This document shows positions 35,095 to 45,047 of a DNA stretch of 64,000 bases, in pieces. The stretch is from Tunturibacter empetritectus (GTDB lineage Bacteria > Acidobacteriota > Terriglobia > Terriglobales > Acidobacteriaceae), in assembly GCF_040358985.1 (NCBI RefSeq), contig NZ_CP132932.1, positions 3,348,001 to 3,412,000 of the forward strand, in the 5' to 3' direction. Numbering within the stretch: the first letter of the stretch is position 1; each line of letters begins with the position of its first letter. A program made the position numbers and the translations under genes. The notes under the pieces are model-generated. The model saw only the letters and a list, made by a program, of their open reading frames with translations, had not been told where the DNA came from and ran no database searches.

Positions 35095-36105
35095 TTATGG
35101 CTGAAGGTCGGGGTTTGGCGATGCGAATTGCTTAACTAACTCAAGCGGGATGTTTGCAGTTAGAACGGCGCGATCTTTATGCTGTTCGATCTTCGTGGAG
35201 TCGGTCAGCTCGCGAAACGCCGCATCGGTGGCGGGGTGAGGCTGCATCTGCGCCTGTGCCTGCTCTACGGTCTTCATGAGCGTGAGCAGCAAGGTTAGAG
35301 TCTCGGTGGCGCGGGCCGCGTCGGCGTCGTTCGGAGCAATCTGCTCGAGGCGCAGGTGCAGGGTTCCGAGATAACGCAGGCTGGCGACGAAGGTGGTGTC
35401 CTCCGACATGGGCAGTTGCAGGCCGAAGATGCTGATTGCGCCGCGCTCAGAGAAGGGGAGACCGATGTGGCCGATGCCCCAGGCGCTTGAAAACGCGGGC
35501 ACGTCGCGATAACGTGCGGATAAGAGCGATGAGCCTGAAAACGGCGATGCAGCGGCGCGATGCCGGTCGAGGATGGAGTGAATCTGCTCGGCCGTCGGCA
35601 TGTTGGAGGCGGCGATGGTGTCGTAACCGAGCTGCGTGATGCGCAGGGGCCGCGTAACGCTCTCGTCACCGACGCGAATGGTGAAGATGTCGTGATCGGC
35701 GTAGCTCTCTTTCGCCGTAGCGATTGAGGCAAGGTAGTGCGCCAGGCGCTCCCCATCGAAACGACCTTCGAAGACCTCGGAGTAGCCGACCGGACCGTTC
35801 GGGCCGTTGGGGTCGTCCATGCGATGCAGGGCGAACGCTGCAGAGTCGAGATCGCGCTCGGGGACGATGCCGGTGGCGTCGATGAACTGCTGATACTCGG
35901 GGGTGCGATTGACCGGCGAGCGATCAAAGTGAGTCGCTGCCCGCAGCGGCTTCAGGTTGGCGTAGACGATCGCGTCGGACTCGGGCAGCAGACGCGCAAC
36001 CTCTGGCGGAGCGGCCTTTCGCAGCACCAGTGCGACTACCAGCGCAGACATCAACGCCAGCATCAGCAAGAAGGAGTAACGGGTGCGCTTACGCATCAGG
36101 GACAT
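35095..36105 (-). CDS. hypothetical membrane-anchored protein
   Basis: A 336-residue protein with a basic N-terminus (MSLMRKRTRYS) and one membrane segment (LLMLALMSALVVALVL). A large extracytoplasmic domain beginning PEVARLLPESDAIVYANLKPLR follows. That opening resembles acidobacterial DUF3352-like proteins, but I cannot confirm the family. The C-terminal part is helical (LTLLLTLMKTVEQAQAQM) and ends PLELVKQFASPN. It heads the operon with the histidine phosphatase. Function unknown. Confidence 0.65.
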   Translation of the reverse strand: MSLMRKRTRYSFLLMLALMSALVVALVLRKAAPPEVARLLPESDAIVYANLKPLRAATHFDRSPVNRTPEYQQFIDATGIVPERDLDSAAFALHRMDDPNGPNGPVGYSEVFEGRFDGERLAHYLASIATAKESYADHDIFTIRVGDESVTRPLRITQLGYDTIAASNMPTAEQIHSILDRHRAAASPFSGSSLLSARYRDVPAFSSAWGIGHIGLPFSERGAISIFGLQLPMSEDTTFVASLRYLGTLHLRLEQIAPNDADAARATETLTLLLTLMKTVEQAQAQMQPHPATDAAFRELTDSTKIEQHKDRAVLTANIPLELVKQFASPNPDLQP

Positions 36106-36242
36106 GGCCGGTCGGGCAAAGTGTCAGCATGGTCAGTACGATTCACGAACTGCAGCGCCTCAAGCAATAAGCATAGCCCATCTTGGGGTATGGCCTCCGG
36201 TTGTGGCTTATCGTCGTGCGACGTGGAAGAGGAGTGGCGAGG

Positions 36243-37064
36243 TTATTCCACGATGGCGAAGGTGTAGATCTTTCCGCCGTTTGTGACGTTGCCGGTGCCG
36301 GGTGGCAGAATGCCGAACTCGCCGCCAGCGACGCCATCTCCGACGGTGAACTCGTAGGTGCGCGGAGCGGTTCGCACCGGCTTGAAGGGAACCTCGTCGC
36401 GGTCTGCTCCACCGCTCGAGTGGAAGACGCCGCCGGTAAGGATGCGGAACTCGCGGTTGCTCGAGTTGAGGCGGAAGCGAACGAAGGTGTACTCCGTGGC
36501 GGCAACGCCTTCAGGCGTGTAGAGCAGAACTTCGATTGGGCGCTTGAGTGCGAGCGCCGATTCGCGGCCATTGACGCGGCCGTTGCGATCCTGCTTGATG
36601 ATGCCGTTGGTTACGGTTGACTTGATAAATCCGCCCGACTTGATGTGGACGATCTCAGGGTCGATCGCGGTCCACCTTCCTGAGCGGTCTTTGTAGTAGA
36701 CGCCAATCTCGTTGACGTCGGAGAGGACGATGGGTTTTTCAGTCTCCGGCACGTTGGTGAGCTGCCGGCGGCTCTTGTTCATCATCGCAGTGAGGACGCG
36801 GTCGGAGAGCCCTGCCGTTTTGAGGGTCACGAGGGAGTCAGCGTCTGTATTGTATCTTCCGGGTTGCGTGTTGATGGTCTGGATGATGAGGTCTTCGCCC
36901 AAGCCTGCTTTTGCCATGCGGATAACCGAATCGTTGTTCATAGCGGCGGCTTTTGGAGGAGACGCGCTTTGTGGGCCTTCGATCAGCTGGGGGGCGTCGC
37001 CTGTGCTCTGTGCCACTATCGGCAGGGTGCTGAACAGAAGAGAGAGTAAAAGCAAAAGGCGCAT
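36243..37064 (-). CDS. hypothetical secreted protein
   Basis: A 273-residue protein from the ATG at 37064, with signal peptide MRLLLLLSLLFSTLPIVAQS. A short helical domain follows (NNDSVIRMAKAGLGEDLIIQTINTQPGRYNT, then LVTLKTAGLSDRVLTAMM), the pattern often seen in front of acidobacterial exported proteins. The second half is beta-rich (IGVYYKDRSGRWTAIDPEIVHIKSGG, YTFVRFRL, FKPVRTAPRTYEFTVGDG). I cannot name a function. Transcribed alone from upstream of the tRNA cluster. Confidence 0.7.
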   Translation of the reverse strand: MRLLLLLSLLFSTLPIVAQSTGDAPQLIEGPQSASPPKAAAMNNDSVIRMAKAGLGEDLIIQTINTQPGRYNTDADSLVTLKTAGLSDRVLTAMMNKSRRQLTNVPETEKPIVLSDVNEIGVYYKDRSGRWTAIDPEIVHIKSGGFIKSTVTNGIIKQDRNGRVNGRESALALKRPIEVLLYTPEGVAATEYTFVRFRLNSSNREFRILTGGVFHSSGGADRDEVPFKPVRTAPRTYEFTVGDGVAGGEFGILPPGTGNVTNGGKIYTFAIVE

Positions 37065-37307
37065 GAATTTGATCGACCTGGGTCCCGGAATTTCCAACAG
37101 GCTGAAACTGAAAATGCTGGCATAGCCTAGCACGGAGGCGAGCTTTGGACGTATTCCCCGGTGGGTCGGTAAGCGGAGGAGATCCGCCCCTTGCAACCCA
37201 TTGCTCCAGTGTTCCCGCTATGCTAAAGTTAGGTCTGCGGCGCACTCTGCGCGGGCACTGCTGCGCGTTGGGCGGCTGAGCTTACAGAGGGCAAAATTGC
37301 TGTTTGG

Positions 37308-37383
37308 GCTGGCGTAGCTCAGCTGGTAGAGCATCTGATTTGTAATCAGAGGGTCGGGGGTTCAAGTCCCTTCGCCAGCTCCA
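37308..37383 (+). tRNA. tRNA-Thr (anticodon TGT)
   Basis: Acceptor GCTGGCG pairs with CGCCAGC; the discriminator is T and CCA is encoded. The anticodon arm TCTGA-TTTGTAA-TCAGA gives anticodon TGT (codon ACA). GGTTCAAGTCC forms the T loop. First tRNA of the cluster upstream of tuf. Confidence 0.95.
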
Positions 37384-37573
37384 GTTTCAAGCAGCGGGAA
37401 AAGAAAGACGGATTTGGTTGTACTGCTTGCCGTTCTGGCTCTGCAGGCCTCCTCTTCATTCTTCAAGGTCATTCCTTCAAGGGTGAGTACGCGCCCGATT
37501 CGCGGTTTAGAATCGAGGTGCGGACTTGAGAGATTGAGATGAGGGCTGCGCGCTGGAGTTCAAAGCAGGATGT

Positions 37574-37660
37574 GCACAGGTGGCCGAGTGGTTAATGGCA
37601 GCAGACTGTAAATCTGCCACTCTTCGAGTTACGGAGGTTCGAATCCTCCCCTGTGCACCA
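37574..37660 (+). tRNA. tRNA-Tyr (anticodon GTA)
   Basis: A class II tRNA of 87 bases with acceptor GCACAGG/CCTGTGC, discriminator A, encoded CCA, anticodon loop CTGTAAA (GTA) and a long variable arm. Confidence 0.95.
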
Positions 37661-37699
37661 TAAGTTTTGTACTGCGGTTGTGGAATGTTGCTGTAACTG

Positions 37700-37882
37700 G
37701 TGAGTGTTGTGGATCTGAGTCCGGCAAGCAGCGGAAGGATGTGGATCGCGCTGGTTGTGCTGGGGTTGTTGGCGATAGCGGTCTGGCAGACAATGGAGCC
37801 AGGCAAGTATCAGCAGCTAACCTGGATCCTGTTAGGTTTTTTTGCCTTTCGTGTCATACTCGGACGGTTGCGTTCGCGGTAA
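37700..37882 (+). CDS. small two-helix membrane protein (hypothetical)
   Basis: A 60-residue frame between tRNA-Tyr and tRNA-Thr. From the GTG start it encodes a short polar leader, a membrane segment WIALVVLGLLAIAVWQ, a turn (TMEPGKYQQ) and a second segment LTWILLGFFAFRVILG with a basic end (RLRSR), which follows the positive-inside rule. No good ribosome binding site is visible; an ATG at 37739 would remove the leader. Plausible but not certain. Confidence 0.45.
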   Translation: MSVVDLSPASSGRMWIALVVLGLLAIAVWQTMEPGKYQQLTWILLGFFAFRVILGRLRSR

Positions 37883-37932
37883 GATTGTTTGGTAAAAAGT
37901 TTTAGCAGATTGTTTTGCGTGTTTTGTAAGAC

Positions 37933-38007
<75 letters not shown>

Positions 38008-38043
38008 GATCTTTGAAGCAAAGGGCTCGGTCCCTGCAGGCAA

Positions 38044-38118
38044 GCGGGAGTAACTCAGTGGTAGAGTCACAGCCTTCCAAGCTGTTGGTCGCGGGTCCGA
38101 TTCCCGTCTCCCGCTCCA
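38044..38118 (+). tRNA. tRNA-Gly (anticodon TCC)
   Basis: Acceptor GCGGGAG/CTCCCGC, encoded CCA, anticodon arm ACAGC-CTTCCAA-GCTGT giving TCC (codon GGA). Confidence 0.95.
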
Positions 38119-38170
38119 AAGATTTGAAAGATTGATAGACGCGGTCAGGCAGTAGAGATCGCAGGAGAGT

Positions 38171-38491
38171 GTGTTGAGCAGTCTGTATCAGCAACCCGTA
38201 CTTACCGTCTCCGATCCGGAGACCTTCAACGCGGTGAAGACAGCAGTGGAAGCCTCCTTCTCTTCCGGTCGTGTCGCGGAGTTCCTAAAGTCGCTGGAGC
38301 GGTCGAAGCTGCGCATACGCGACTTCGAGACGGTTCTGAGCAAGGGAAACCTGGGAGTGACTGCGCAGGCCGAGTACAACAAGCTGGGCAACTCCGACCA
38401 GGGCCAGATTCGCGAACTCTATCTCGCCAGCCTGGAGCAGGTTGCACCGGAGCTGCGAGAGAAGTTCTTCAAGTTGTACGCGTACTACTGA
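38171..38491 (+). CDS. hypothetical protein upstream of tuf
   Basis: A 106-residue soluble, mostly helical protein (MLSSLYQQPVLTVSDPETF; VAEFLKSLERSKLRIRDFETVLSKG; ELYLASLEQVAPELREKFFKLYAYY). AGGAG lies just upstream of both a GTG (38171) and a TTG (38174); either may be the start. No family recognised. Its position between tRNA-Gly and tuf suggests co-transcription with the translation block. Confidence 0.65.
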   Translation: MLSSLYQQPVLTVSDPETFNAVKTAVEASFSSGRVAEFLKSLERSKLRIRDFETVLSKGNLGVTAQAEYNKLGNSDQGQIRELYLASLEQVAPELREKFFKLYAYY

Positions 38492-38598
38492 GACAAACCC
38501 CCGCTTCTCAAGTTTAGTCTTTCGCTTTCAGTTTTTCGTTTGAAGTATTCACCTGAACCCCGGTGCACGCGCCGGCCAACACGAGGAGACGAGCAGTC

Positions 38599-39786
<1,188 letters not shown>

Positions 39787-39792
39787 CGTAAG

Positions 39793-39861
39793 AAAGAGCC
39801 ATGAAATCTAGATCGATAAGGCTGTTCATAGGGGTATCGGCTCTAGTTTTTATGGCTCTTT
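39793..39861 (+). promoter_or_regulatory. long-loop hairpin after tuf that encloses the start of the next ORF
   Basis: AAAGAGCCAT at 39793-39802 is perfectly complementary to ATGGCTCTTT at 39852-39861. The following GTCTTTTTGG could make it a tuf terminator. The 5' arm contains the putative ribosome binding site and the first two bases of the ATG of the 73-residue ORF at 39801, so folding would hide that start. Confidence 0.55.
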
Positions 39862-40022
39862 GTCTTTTTGGCGTTTCGTGGCAAGAGTTAGCTCCTGGCG
39901 ATTTCAATGAAAATTGGCAGGTAAAATGGTTTATCGCAAGATTGATTCAGACGGGTGCCATTGCGGGGGGGCTAACCCTTGTGATCACCTTTTTCTGGCG
40001 TGACAAATCCGCAGGTAGGTGA
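39801..40022 (+). CDS. small two-helix membrane protein (hypothetical)
   Basis: A 73-residue frame starting MKSRSIRLFIGVSALVFMALCLFGV (basic end plus membrane helix), with a polar middle (WQELAPGDFNENWQVKW) and a second helix (QTGAIAGGLTLVITFFW) ending DKSAGR. AAGAAAGAGCC precedes the ATG. Base composition is more AT-rich than tuf or rpmG. It is not a known member of the tuf-secE neighbourhood; no family recognised. Confidence 0.55.
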   Translation: MKSRSIRLFIGVSALVFMALCLFGVSWQELAPGDFNENWQVKWFIARLIQTGAIAGGLTLVITFFWRDKSAGR

Positions 40023-40026
40023 CGAC

Positions 40027-40197
40027 ATGGAGCTCGAAAAGATTGACATTGCCGACAGTGTGCGATTCCTAGGAAAAGCTAGAGATAAATATCACAGCCT
40101 AAATGATGACTTCAACGCTACGAGATGTGATGAGGCCATCGCTCTTTTGCAATATGTAGCTCTAGATCCACGAATTGCCCCATATCCAAGCAGCTAA
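40027..40197 (+). CDS. small acidic protein (hypothetical)
   Basis: A 56-residue frame (MELEKIDIADSVRFLGKARDKYHSLNDDFNATRCDEAIALLQYV) starting four bases after the previous stop, with AGGTAGGTGA as ribosome binding site. Predicted helical, soluble. Composition is AT-rich like its partner. The pair looks like a small two-gene insertion. Function unknown. The next 250 bases hold only the rpmG leader, with a weak TACAAT at 40346. Confidence 0.5.
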   Translation: MELEKIDIADSVRFLGKARDKYHSLNDDFNATRCDEAIALLQYVALDPRIAPYPSS

Positions 40198-40447
40198 AAG
40201 GCGATAGTGGGTCTCTCTAAATGGGTCTCTGAGGACAGCCGTCGAGCTTATGACATTGTCGTTTGTTGAGTTCTCGGTTGAGGGTCTTAGAGTTTTGATG
40301 CATAATAGATAAGGACGAGCGTGGCCTGACCGCTCCTCTCTCCGCTACAATCAGGAATTGGTTGCAGGGGCCATTGCCCTGTGTCGCGGCGTGTCACTAC
40401 GCTGCTTGCCAGCCGAGGTGGCTGGCCACGTTAGAAGGAGATTTACT

Positions 40448-40597
40448 ATGCGCGAGATCATTACTCTTCAGTGTCCGGATTGCAAGAACCGGAACTATTC
40501 CACCACGAAGAACAAGAAGACGACTACCGGTCGCCTCGAGTTCTCGAAGTTCTGCAATACCTGCCGGAAGCACACGGACCACAAGGAAACGAAGTAG
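40448..40597 (+). CDS. rpmG: 50S ribosomal protein L33
   Basis: A 49-residue zinc-ribbon form of L33: [24 protein letters not shown], then [18 protein letters not shown], giving CxxC...CxxC. AGAAGGAGATTTACT is a strong ribosome binding site for the ATG at 40448. Followed by tRNA-Trp, secE and nusG in the usual order. Confidence 0.96.
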   Translation: MREIITLQCPDCKNRNYSTTKNKKTTTGRLEFSKFCNTCRKHTDHKETK

Positions 40598-40646
40598 TCT
40601 CCAGCCGGATTCTGGGGTGAGACGCAGGTCTCACTCCGCACAGCCT

Positions 40647-40722
40647 GGGGGAGTAAGCTCAACGGTTAAACTGTCGGTCTCCAAAACCGAACTTCTCGGT
40701 TCGAATCCGAGCTCCCCCGCCA
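40647..40722 (+). tRNA. tRNA-Trp (anticodon CCA)
   Basis: Acceptor GGGGGAG/CTCCCCC, discriminator G, encoded CCA, anticodon arm CGGT-CTCCAAA-ACCG giving CCA, T arm CTCGG-TTCGAAT-CCGAG. The D stem (AGCTC...) pairs poorly in a simple cloverleaf. Its place between rpmG and secE is typical. Confidence 0.92.
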
Positions 40723-40787
40723 GTTTGCCCGGTCCCTCAAGTCCGGGAACAGACACCACAACGCACCACGAAGATTGAGGCAGTACT

Positions 40788-41048
40788 ATGGCCAAGACAA
40801 TAGCGGTAACCGAACAGCCCAGCACCGGATTGCAGCAGTTGAAGTCCCAGCCAGCACGTCTCGGCGAGTTCCTGAAGGATGTTCGCAGCGAGATGCGCAA
40901 GGTGATCTCGCCTTCGCGCGCCGAGGTTCAGTCGACTACGATCGTTGTCCTCGTCACCGTCTTCATCTTCGCGGCGTACTTCTGGCTGGTGGACAACATC
41001 ATCGGCCGGGCGATCGAAGCCCTGTTGCACCGGCTTACCCAGCACTAA
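40788..41048 (+). CDS. secE: preprotein translocase subunit SecE
   Basis: An 86-residue single-span form: amphipathic LGEFLKDVRSEMRKVISPSRAEVQSTT followed by membrane helix IVVLVTVFIFAAYFWLVDNII. The EMRKVxxPSRxE motif is diagnostic. It is 42 bases upstream of nusG. Confidence 0.95.
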   Translation: MAKTIAVTEQPSTGLQQLKSQPARLGEFLKDVRSEMRKVISPSRAEVQSTTIVVLVTVFIFAAYFWLVDNIIGRAIEALLHRLTQH

Positions 41049-41090
41049 AGAGATTTGATTCCGAGCAAAAGCGGTAGAGAGAAGTACACG

Positions 41091-41729
41091 ATGCGTGAAA
41101 AAGGCACAACGATGGCAGCAGAAGAGCAAAATCCGGAAGAGCAGAATCCTCAGGTAGATCCCTCTGAGCAGTTGGCTCCCCCGGTCAATGAGAACTTCAA
41201 GTGGTACATCATTCATGCCTACTCGGGCTTTGAGCGCAAGGTGCGCGAGTCCCTCGAGAGCCGCATCACTGCCTTCGGTCTGCAGAACCGCATCGGCCGC
41301 ATCATGATTCCGACTGAGCCGGTCACCGAGCTGCGCAACGGCAAGAAGTACACCATCGAGCGCGTCTTCCTGCCTGGCTATGTTCTGGTCGAGATGGAAC
41401 TCGACAACGACCTGTGGCACGTCATCAAGAACACGCCGCGCGTCACCGGCTTTCTGGGCACCGGCGACAACCCGGTCGCGCTCTCCGAGCAGGAAGTAAG
41501 CTCCATCCTCTTCCGCACAGAGACTGCAGGCAACAAGCCGACCATGAAGGTCAAGTACGAGAAGGGCGAGCAGGTCCGCATCAACGAGGGCCCCTTCGCC
41601 AACTTCACCGGCGCGGTCGACGATATCAACGAGGACAAGCAGACCCTCAAGGTTATGGTCAGTATCTTTGGCCGCTCGACTCCGGTCGAGATCGAGTTCT
41701 CCAAGGTCGACAAGGTTGTCGACGAGTAG
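41091..41729 (+). CDS. nusG: transcription termination/antitermination factor NusG
   Basis: The protein has 212 residues from the ATG at 41091. A Glu/Gln/Pro-rich N-terminal extension of about 35 residues precedes the NGN domain (KWYIIHAYSGFERKVRESLE, FLPGYVLVEMELDNDLWHVIKNTPRVTGFLG). The KOW domain (KGEQVRINEGPFANFTGAVDDINEDKQTLKVMVSIFGR) closes the protein. Links RNA polymerase to ribosomes or Rho. Confidence 0.96.
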   Translation: MREKGTTMAAEEQNPEEQNPQVDPSEQLAPPVNENFKWYIIHAYSGFERKVRESLESRITAFGLQNRIGRIMIPTEPVTELRNGKKYTIERVFLPGYVLVEMELDNDLWHVIKNTPRVTGFLGTGDNPVALSEQEVSSILFRTETAGNKPTMKVKYEKGEQVRINEGPFANFTGAVDDINEDKQTLKVMVSIFGRSTPVEIEFSKVDKVVDE

Positions 41730-41811
41730 TTTGAGAGTTTCGAAATAATTAAGCAGCAGGCGTTCGGAGGTAACAACGCCGCTGCTGGAAGAGTAAAGAG
41801 GATTTACCCGA

Positions 41812-42246
41812 ATGGCACCGAAGAAGATCACTGGATACGTCAAGCTTCAGATTATGGCCGGCAAGGCCACCCCTGCACCTCCGGTCGGCCCTGCGCTTGG
41901 CCAGGCCCAGGTCAACATCATGGAGTTCTGCAAGCAGTTCAACGAGCGCACCAAGGCGCCTGATATGGCCGGACTCACCATCCCCGTCGTCATCAGCGTC
42001 TACGCAGACCGCACCTTCAGCTTCATCACCAAGACCCCTCCGGCTCCGGTGCTCCTGTTGAAGGCTGCTGGTATCGAGAAGGGCTCCGGCACTCCGAACA
42101 AGGAGAAGAAGGGCAAGGTGACCGAGAAGCAGATCATCGCCATCGCCACCCAGAAGATGCCGGACATGAACGCGACCACGGTCGAGGCAGCAGCGAAGAG
42201 CATTCGCGGCACGGCACGTTCGATGGGCATTGAAGTCGTAGGCTAA
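41812..42246 (+). CDS. rplK: 50S ribosomal protein L11
   Basis: A 144-residue protein: [28 protein letters not shown] at the N-terminus, [28 protein letters not shown] and the C-terminal RNA-binding domain ([21 protein letters not shown]). In most bacteria rplA follows directly; here rplA lies 2.9 kb away after a hairpin and two unrelated genes. Confidence 0.97.
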   Translation: MAPKKITGYVKLQIMAGKATPAPPVGPALGQAQVNIMEFCKQFNERTKAPDMAGLTIPVVISVYADRTFSFITKTPPAPVLLLKAAGIEKGSGTPNKEKKGKVTEKQIIAIATQKMPDMNATTVEAAAKSIRGTARSMGIEVVG

Positions 42247-42283
42247 CTCAAAGCAGTTGCACCGAATGAGCTTTCTACAAGCG

Positions 42284-42339
42284 AGGACGCAGGGAATCAT
42301 CACCGACTATGTCAGTCGACGATGATCTCCAGGCGTCCT
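42284..42339 (+). terminator. probable terminator after rplK
   Basis: Outer stem AGGACGC/GCGTCCT with an inner imperfect stem (CATCACCGACT against AGTCGACGATG). It is followed by TTCTCCTCATT, a weak T-tract. It would end the tuf-rplK transcript before the antisense radical SAM gene. Confidence 0.55.
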
Positions 42340-42385
42340 TTCTCCTCATTAAGTTACTGCTCGCACTCCTGCTCTATTCTGCCTT

Positions 42386-43480
42386 CTACGCAAAGAGTCT
42401 TTGCTGTCTTGCACCCGTTCCCACATTTTGAGTCGGCCTTTTGCCTCCGCCCTCCTCGTTCCGAGTCAGCAAAGCGTCGCTCGAACGCTTTCCCAGGCCG
42501 TACCGACGACACGCACCATCGACCATCTTTGCCAAACGTTCGCGGTACTCTCTTCCGGCAAAGTCGGCAGTGGCGAAGCGTTTGGCATAGTCGCCTTGGA
42601 GGGCAGGGAAGTGCTCACGAACGAAGCTCAGGTAGGTAGGACGTGAGCACGGCTTGAGGAAGAGTGGATGAGCTGCGAAAAAGCTCGCTCCAACGGCTGC
42701 AGAGCGTCGCGCCATTTCATCCAACGCTTCCTGATTGTCTGTAATTCCGGGGAGCAGCGGCGAGCCGAAGACCCCTGCCATGATCCCTGCTTCTCGCATG
42801 CGCCTGACAGCCTGAAAGCGAAGATCCGGTCGAGGCGCGCGAGGCTCCAGCAAGCGCGCAAGCTTCGCATCAGGCGTGGTAATTGTCACATGCACCACCA
42901 GGGTATTGCGTCGAGCAACTTCCACCAGCAGATCAATATCGCGCTCGATCAGCCGCGACTTCGTCACAATTCCGAGCCGATACCCTTCCTTTCGCGCAAA
43001 CACTTCCAGAAGACTGCGCGTAATCCTTGCCCGCCGCTCGATCGGTTGGTAGGGGTCGGTCGCGGTGCCCAGCGCCACCTCATCTGCAGGGTCGATCTTC
43101 TTCAACTCCTGCTCCAGCAGCCACGCCGCATTTTGTTTCAGAAAGATCATTCTTTCGAACGACAAAGGATCTCGCATATCAATCGCGTTCGCCGACGCCT
43201 CGCCCCTCTCCTCCGTAGTCTTTGGAGCCATGAACTCATGCGTGTATCGGGCATAGCAGTACTTGCAGCCGAACTCGCATCCTCGATACGGGTTGATGCT
43301 GTAGGCCAGGGACAGCTGCCGCCTCGACACCGATTTATTCAGAATGCTGCGCACCTTCAACATCTTGAATTCAATCAGGTGGCCATCATCGGCGTGCTCT
43401 GCCTCAGCTGCCATGCGGGCGATTCCCACAGGGCTTGGGGGAAGGATTGGGAAGAGGGACGTGCTGTCTTGTTTCGCCAT
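42386..43480 (-). CDS. radical SAM protein, PA0069/SplB-like family
   Basis: A 364-residue protein with the radical SAM 4Fe-4S motif in YRGCEFGCKYCYARYTHEF (CxxxCxxC). Further blocks are LGTATDPYQPIERR, VTKSRLIERDIDLL, RPDLRFQAVRRMREAGIMAG and SPLLPGITDN. This is the family often annotated as PA0069 or spore-photoproduct-lyase-related. Its substrate is unknown; DNA repair has been suggested for the group. It is transcribed against the ribosomal genes and interrupts rplK-rplA. Confidence 0.85.
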   Translation of the reverse strand: MAKQDSTSLFPILPPSPVGIARMAAEAEHADDGHLIEFKMLKVRSILNKSVSRRQLSLAYSINPYRGCEFGCKYCYARYTHEFMAPKTTEERGEASANAIDMRDPLSFERMIFLKQNAAWLLEQELKKIDPADEVALGTATDPYQPIERRARITRSLLEVFARKEGYRLGIVTKSRLIERDIDLLVEVARRNTLVVHVTITTPDAKLARLLEPRAPRPDLRFQAVRRMREAGIMAGVFGSPLLPGITDNQEALDEMARRSAAVGASFFAAHPLFLKPCSRPTYLSFVREHFPALQGDYAKRFATADFAGREYRERLAKMVDGACRRYGLGKRSSDALLTRNEEGGGKRPTQNVGTGARQQRLFA

Positions 43481-43685
43481 TTGTTCGCCCTATTGAAAGG
43501 CAAATATAGCTCGCGTCTTATCCTTCGTCAAGCATGTTTCTTCGCCAACAGCTCGAAATCGGCGGTTGAGAAGGTTCAAAGCCACCAAGTTTGGTGTGTA
43601 GTAGCCTCTTGTTCAAACGAAATAAGGCGATTTTTCTGGCCAATATTCATCTTGCAGAAGATACGGATGTTTGTAGAATTCCGAC

Positions 43686-45047
43686 ATGCTCGACAAGTTG
43701 GCATGGCGGAAGATGAAGTACGTTCTTTTGTTTGCGCTCGTCGTCTTTTTGTCTTATCGAGCTCGTTACGCTCAGATCGACGATGCACTGATCTACGCGC
43801 GTTACATCAACAACGCTTTATGGGGCAATGGCTTTGTCTTCAATCTAGGAGAGAAGGTGAATGGGCTTACCTCTCCTCTGTTCTGCTATCTCTTGTTCGC
43901 TGTCTCATGGATGCTTCACGGCAACATTATTCTCGCGTCAGCTCTCATCTCTGCGATATTTCTGTTCCTCGCAAGTGTTCTTGCCGAGCGCATGGTCCCG
44001 GTTGCCGGTTTTCTGATAGCTATCGTGGGATATTTTTATGTCCAGGTGGGCATGGAGACTGCGTTGTTCCTCTTCATGTTGATACTCACGGTCACGCTCT
44101 GCCGGGAGGAAAAGTACAATTGGCTGCCCTCGGTCTTGGCGCTTTTAGTGCTCACACGATTTGAAGGCGGCATGATGCTTCTGGTGGTTTGCGCGCATCT
44201 TTTTCGTCGTCGACGCTGGCCGGCTCTATCGTCGTTTCTTCCGCCTCTGGCAATTGCGGCCGGTTTTCTTCTTCTGAACTATCGTGTCTATGGTCAGATT
44301 CTTCCCTCTTCAACCACTGCGAAGATCGGACAGGGTCTTTCTGGTGCTTTAGGACCCTGGCCAACGGCCTTCTTCGGGATGGTGTGGCAATTGGATAAGG
44401 ACTTCAAACCGACGATCTACTTCGTGCTGGCGGTGGTGGTACTTGCCTTCGTCGGGATGAAACGTCTGCGCGGAACGGTCCTGAATGAAACGGTCTTACC
44501 CTTCTGCGCGCTGCTCCTTGCATTCTATGTTTTATTGAATATCCCGGGGTATCGCTGGTACTTCGCCCCGTTTATCTTCTTTGGCCTGGTCTACGGAGCC
44601 GAAGGCATCCCTCGGAGTCGAGTTGGATATTCCGTCGCAGCCGTCGTTATAGCTGCAGTCGCCCTTACAAACGCCTTTGTTGTGCAGAGATTCAACGAAA
44701 CGCCGGAAACCGACTACCGGGTATTGGCCGAATGGTTGAATCGAAATACTCCTCAAGAGGCAACGATCGAAGCCGTGGAGACTGGGCGACTCGGCTATTA
44801 CTGCAGCCATCGATATATCTTCGATATAATGGGCCTAACGACGCCCAAGAACGCCGACCACGTAACTCACGGAGATTGGGTCTCCTGGGTGGCTGAAGAC
44901 AAGCCGGACTATATCGTGATGCATACACCGGCACTGAAATGGGAGAGGGCGGCCCTAAAAGATCCACTCTACGAGCAGACGCCATTTCTCTATCGTGGGG
45001 TCTATGTTTTGCGGCGAAAACCAGGGTTGGAACCGGGTAATCCTTGA
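43686..45047 (+). CDS. polytopic membrane protein, GT-C glycosyltransferase-like
   Basis: A 453-residue protein with about ten membrane helices and a C-terminal soluble domain. The first extracytoplasmic loop reads YAQIDDALIYARYINNALWGNG, with the acidic pair (DD) characteristic of GT-C enzymes using polyprenyl-phosphate sugars, followed by EKVNGLTSPLFCYL as in arabinofuranosyltransferase/mannosyltransferase-like proteins. An ATG at 43713 (MKYVLLF) with GGCGGA upstream is an alternative start. It lies between the divergent radical SAM gene and rplA. More AT-rich and with different codon use from the ribosomal genes, so possibly a later arrival. Confidence 0.72.
   Translation: MLDKLAWRKMKYVLLFALVVFLSYRARYAQIDDALIYARYINNALWGNGFVFNLGEKVNGLTSPLFCYLLFAVSWMLHGNIILASALISAIFLFLASVLAERMVPVAGFLIAIVGYFYVQVGMETALFLFMLILTVTLCREEKYNWLPSVLALLVLTRFEGGMMLLVVCAHLFRRRRWPALSSFLPPLAIAAGFLLLNYRVYGQILPSSTTAKIGQGLSGALGPWPTAFFGMVWQLDKDFKPTIYFVLAVVVLAFVGMKRLRGTVLNETVLPFCALLLAFYVLLNIPGYRWYFAPFIFFGLVYGAEGIPRSRVGYSVAAVVIAAVALTNAFVVQRFNETPETDYRVLAEWLNRNTPQEATIEAVETGRLGYYCSHRYIFDIMGLTTPKNADHVTHGDWVSWVAEDKPDYIVMHTPALKWERAALKDPLYEQTPFLYRGVYVLRRKPGLEPGNP

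Noticed and set aside
40440..40450. AAGGAGATTTACTATG resembling an expression-vector ribosome binding site
   Set aside because: It precedes a natural rpmG in its normal neighbourhood; a strong native Shine-Dalgarno sequence is sufficient explanation.
42668..44164. 498-codon frame running through the radical SAM gene (antisense) into the membrane-protein gene
   Set aside because: It overlaps two genes with clear motifs and has no recognisable domain of its own.
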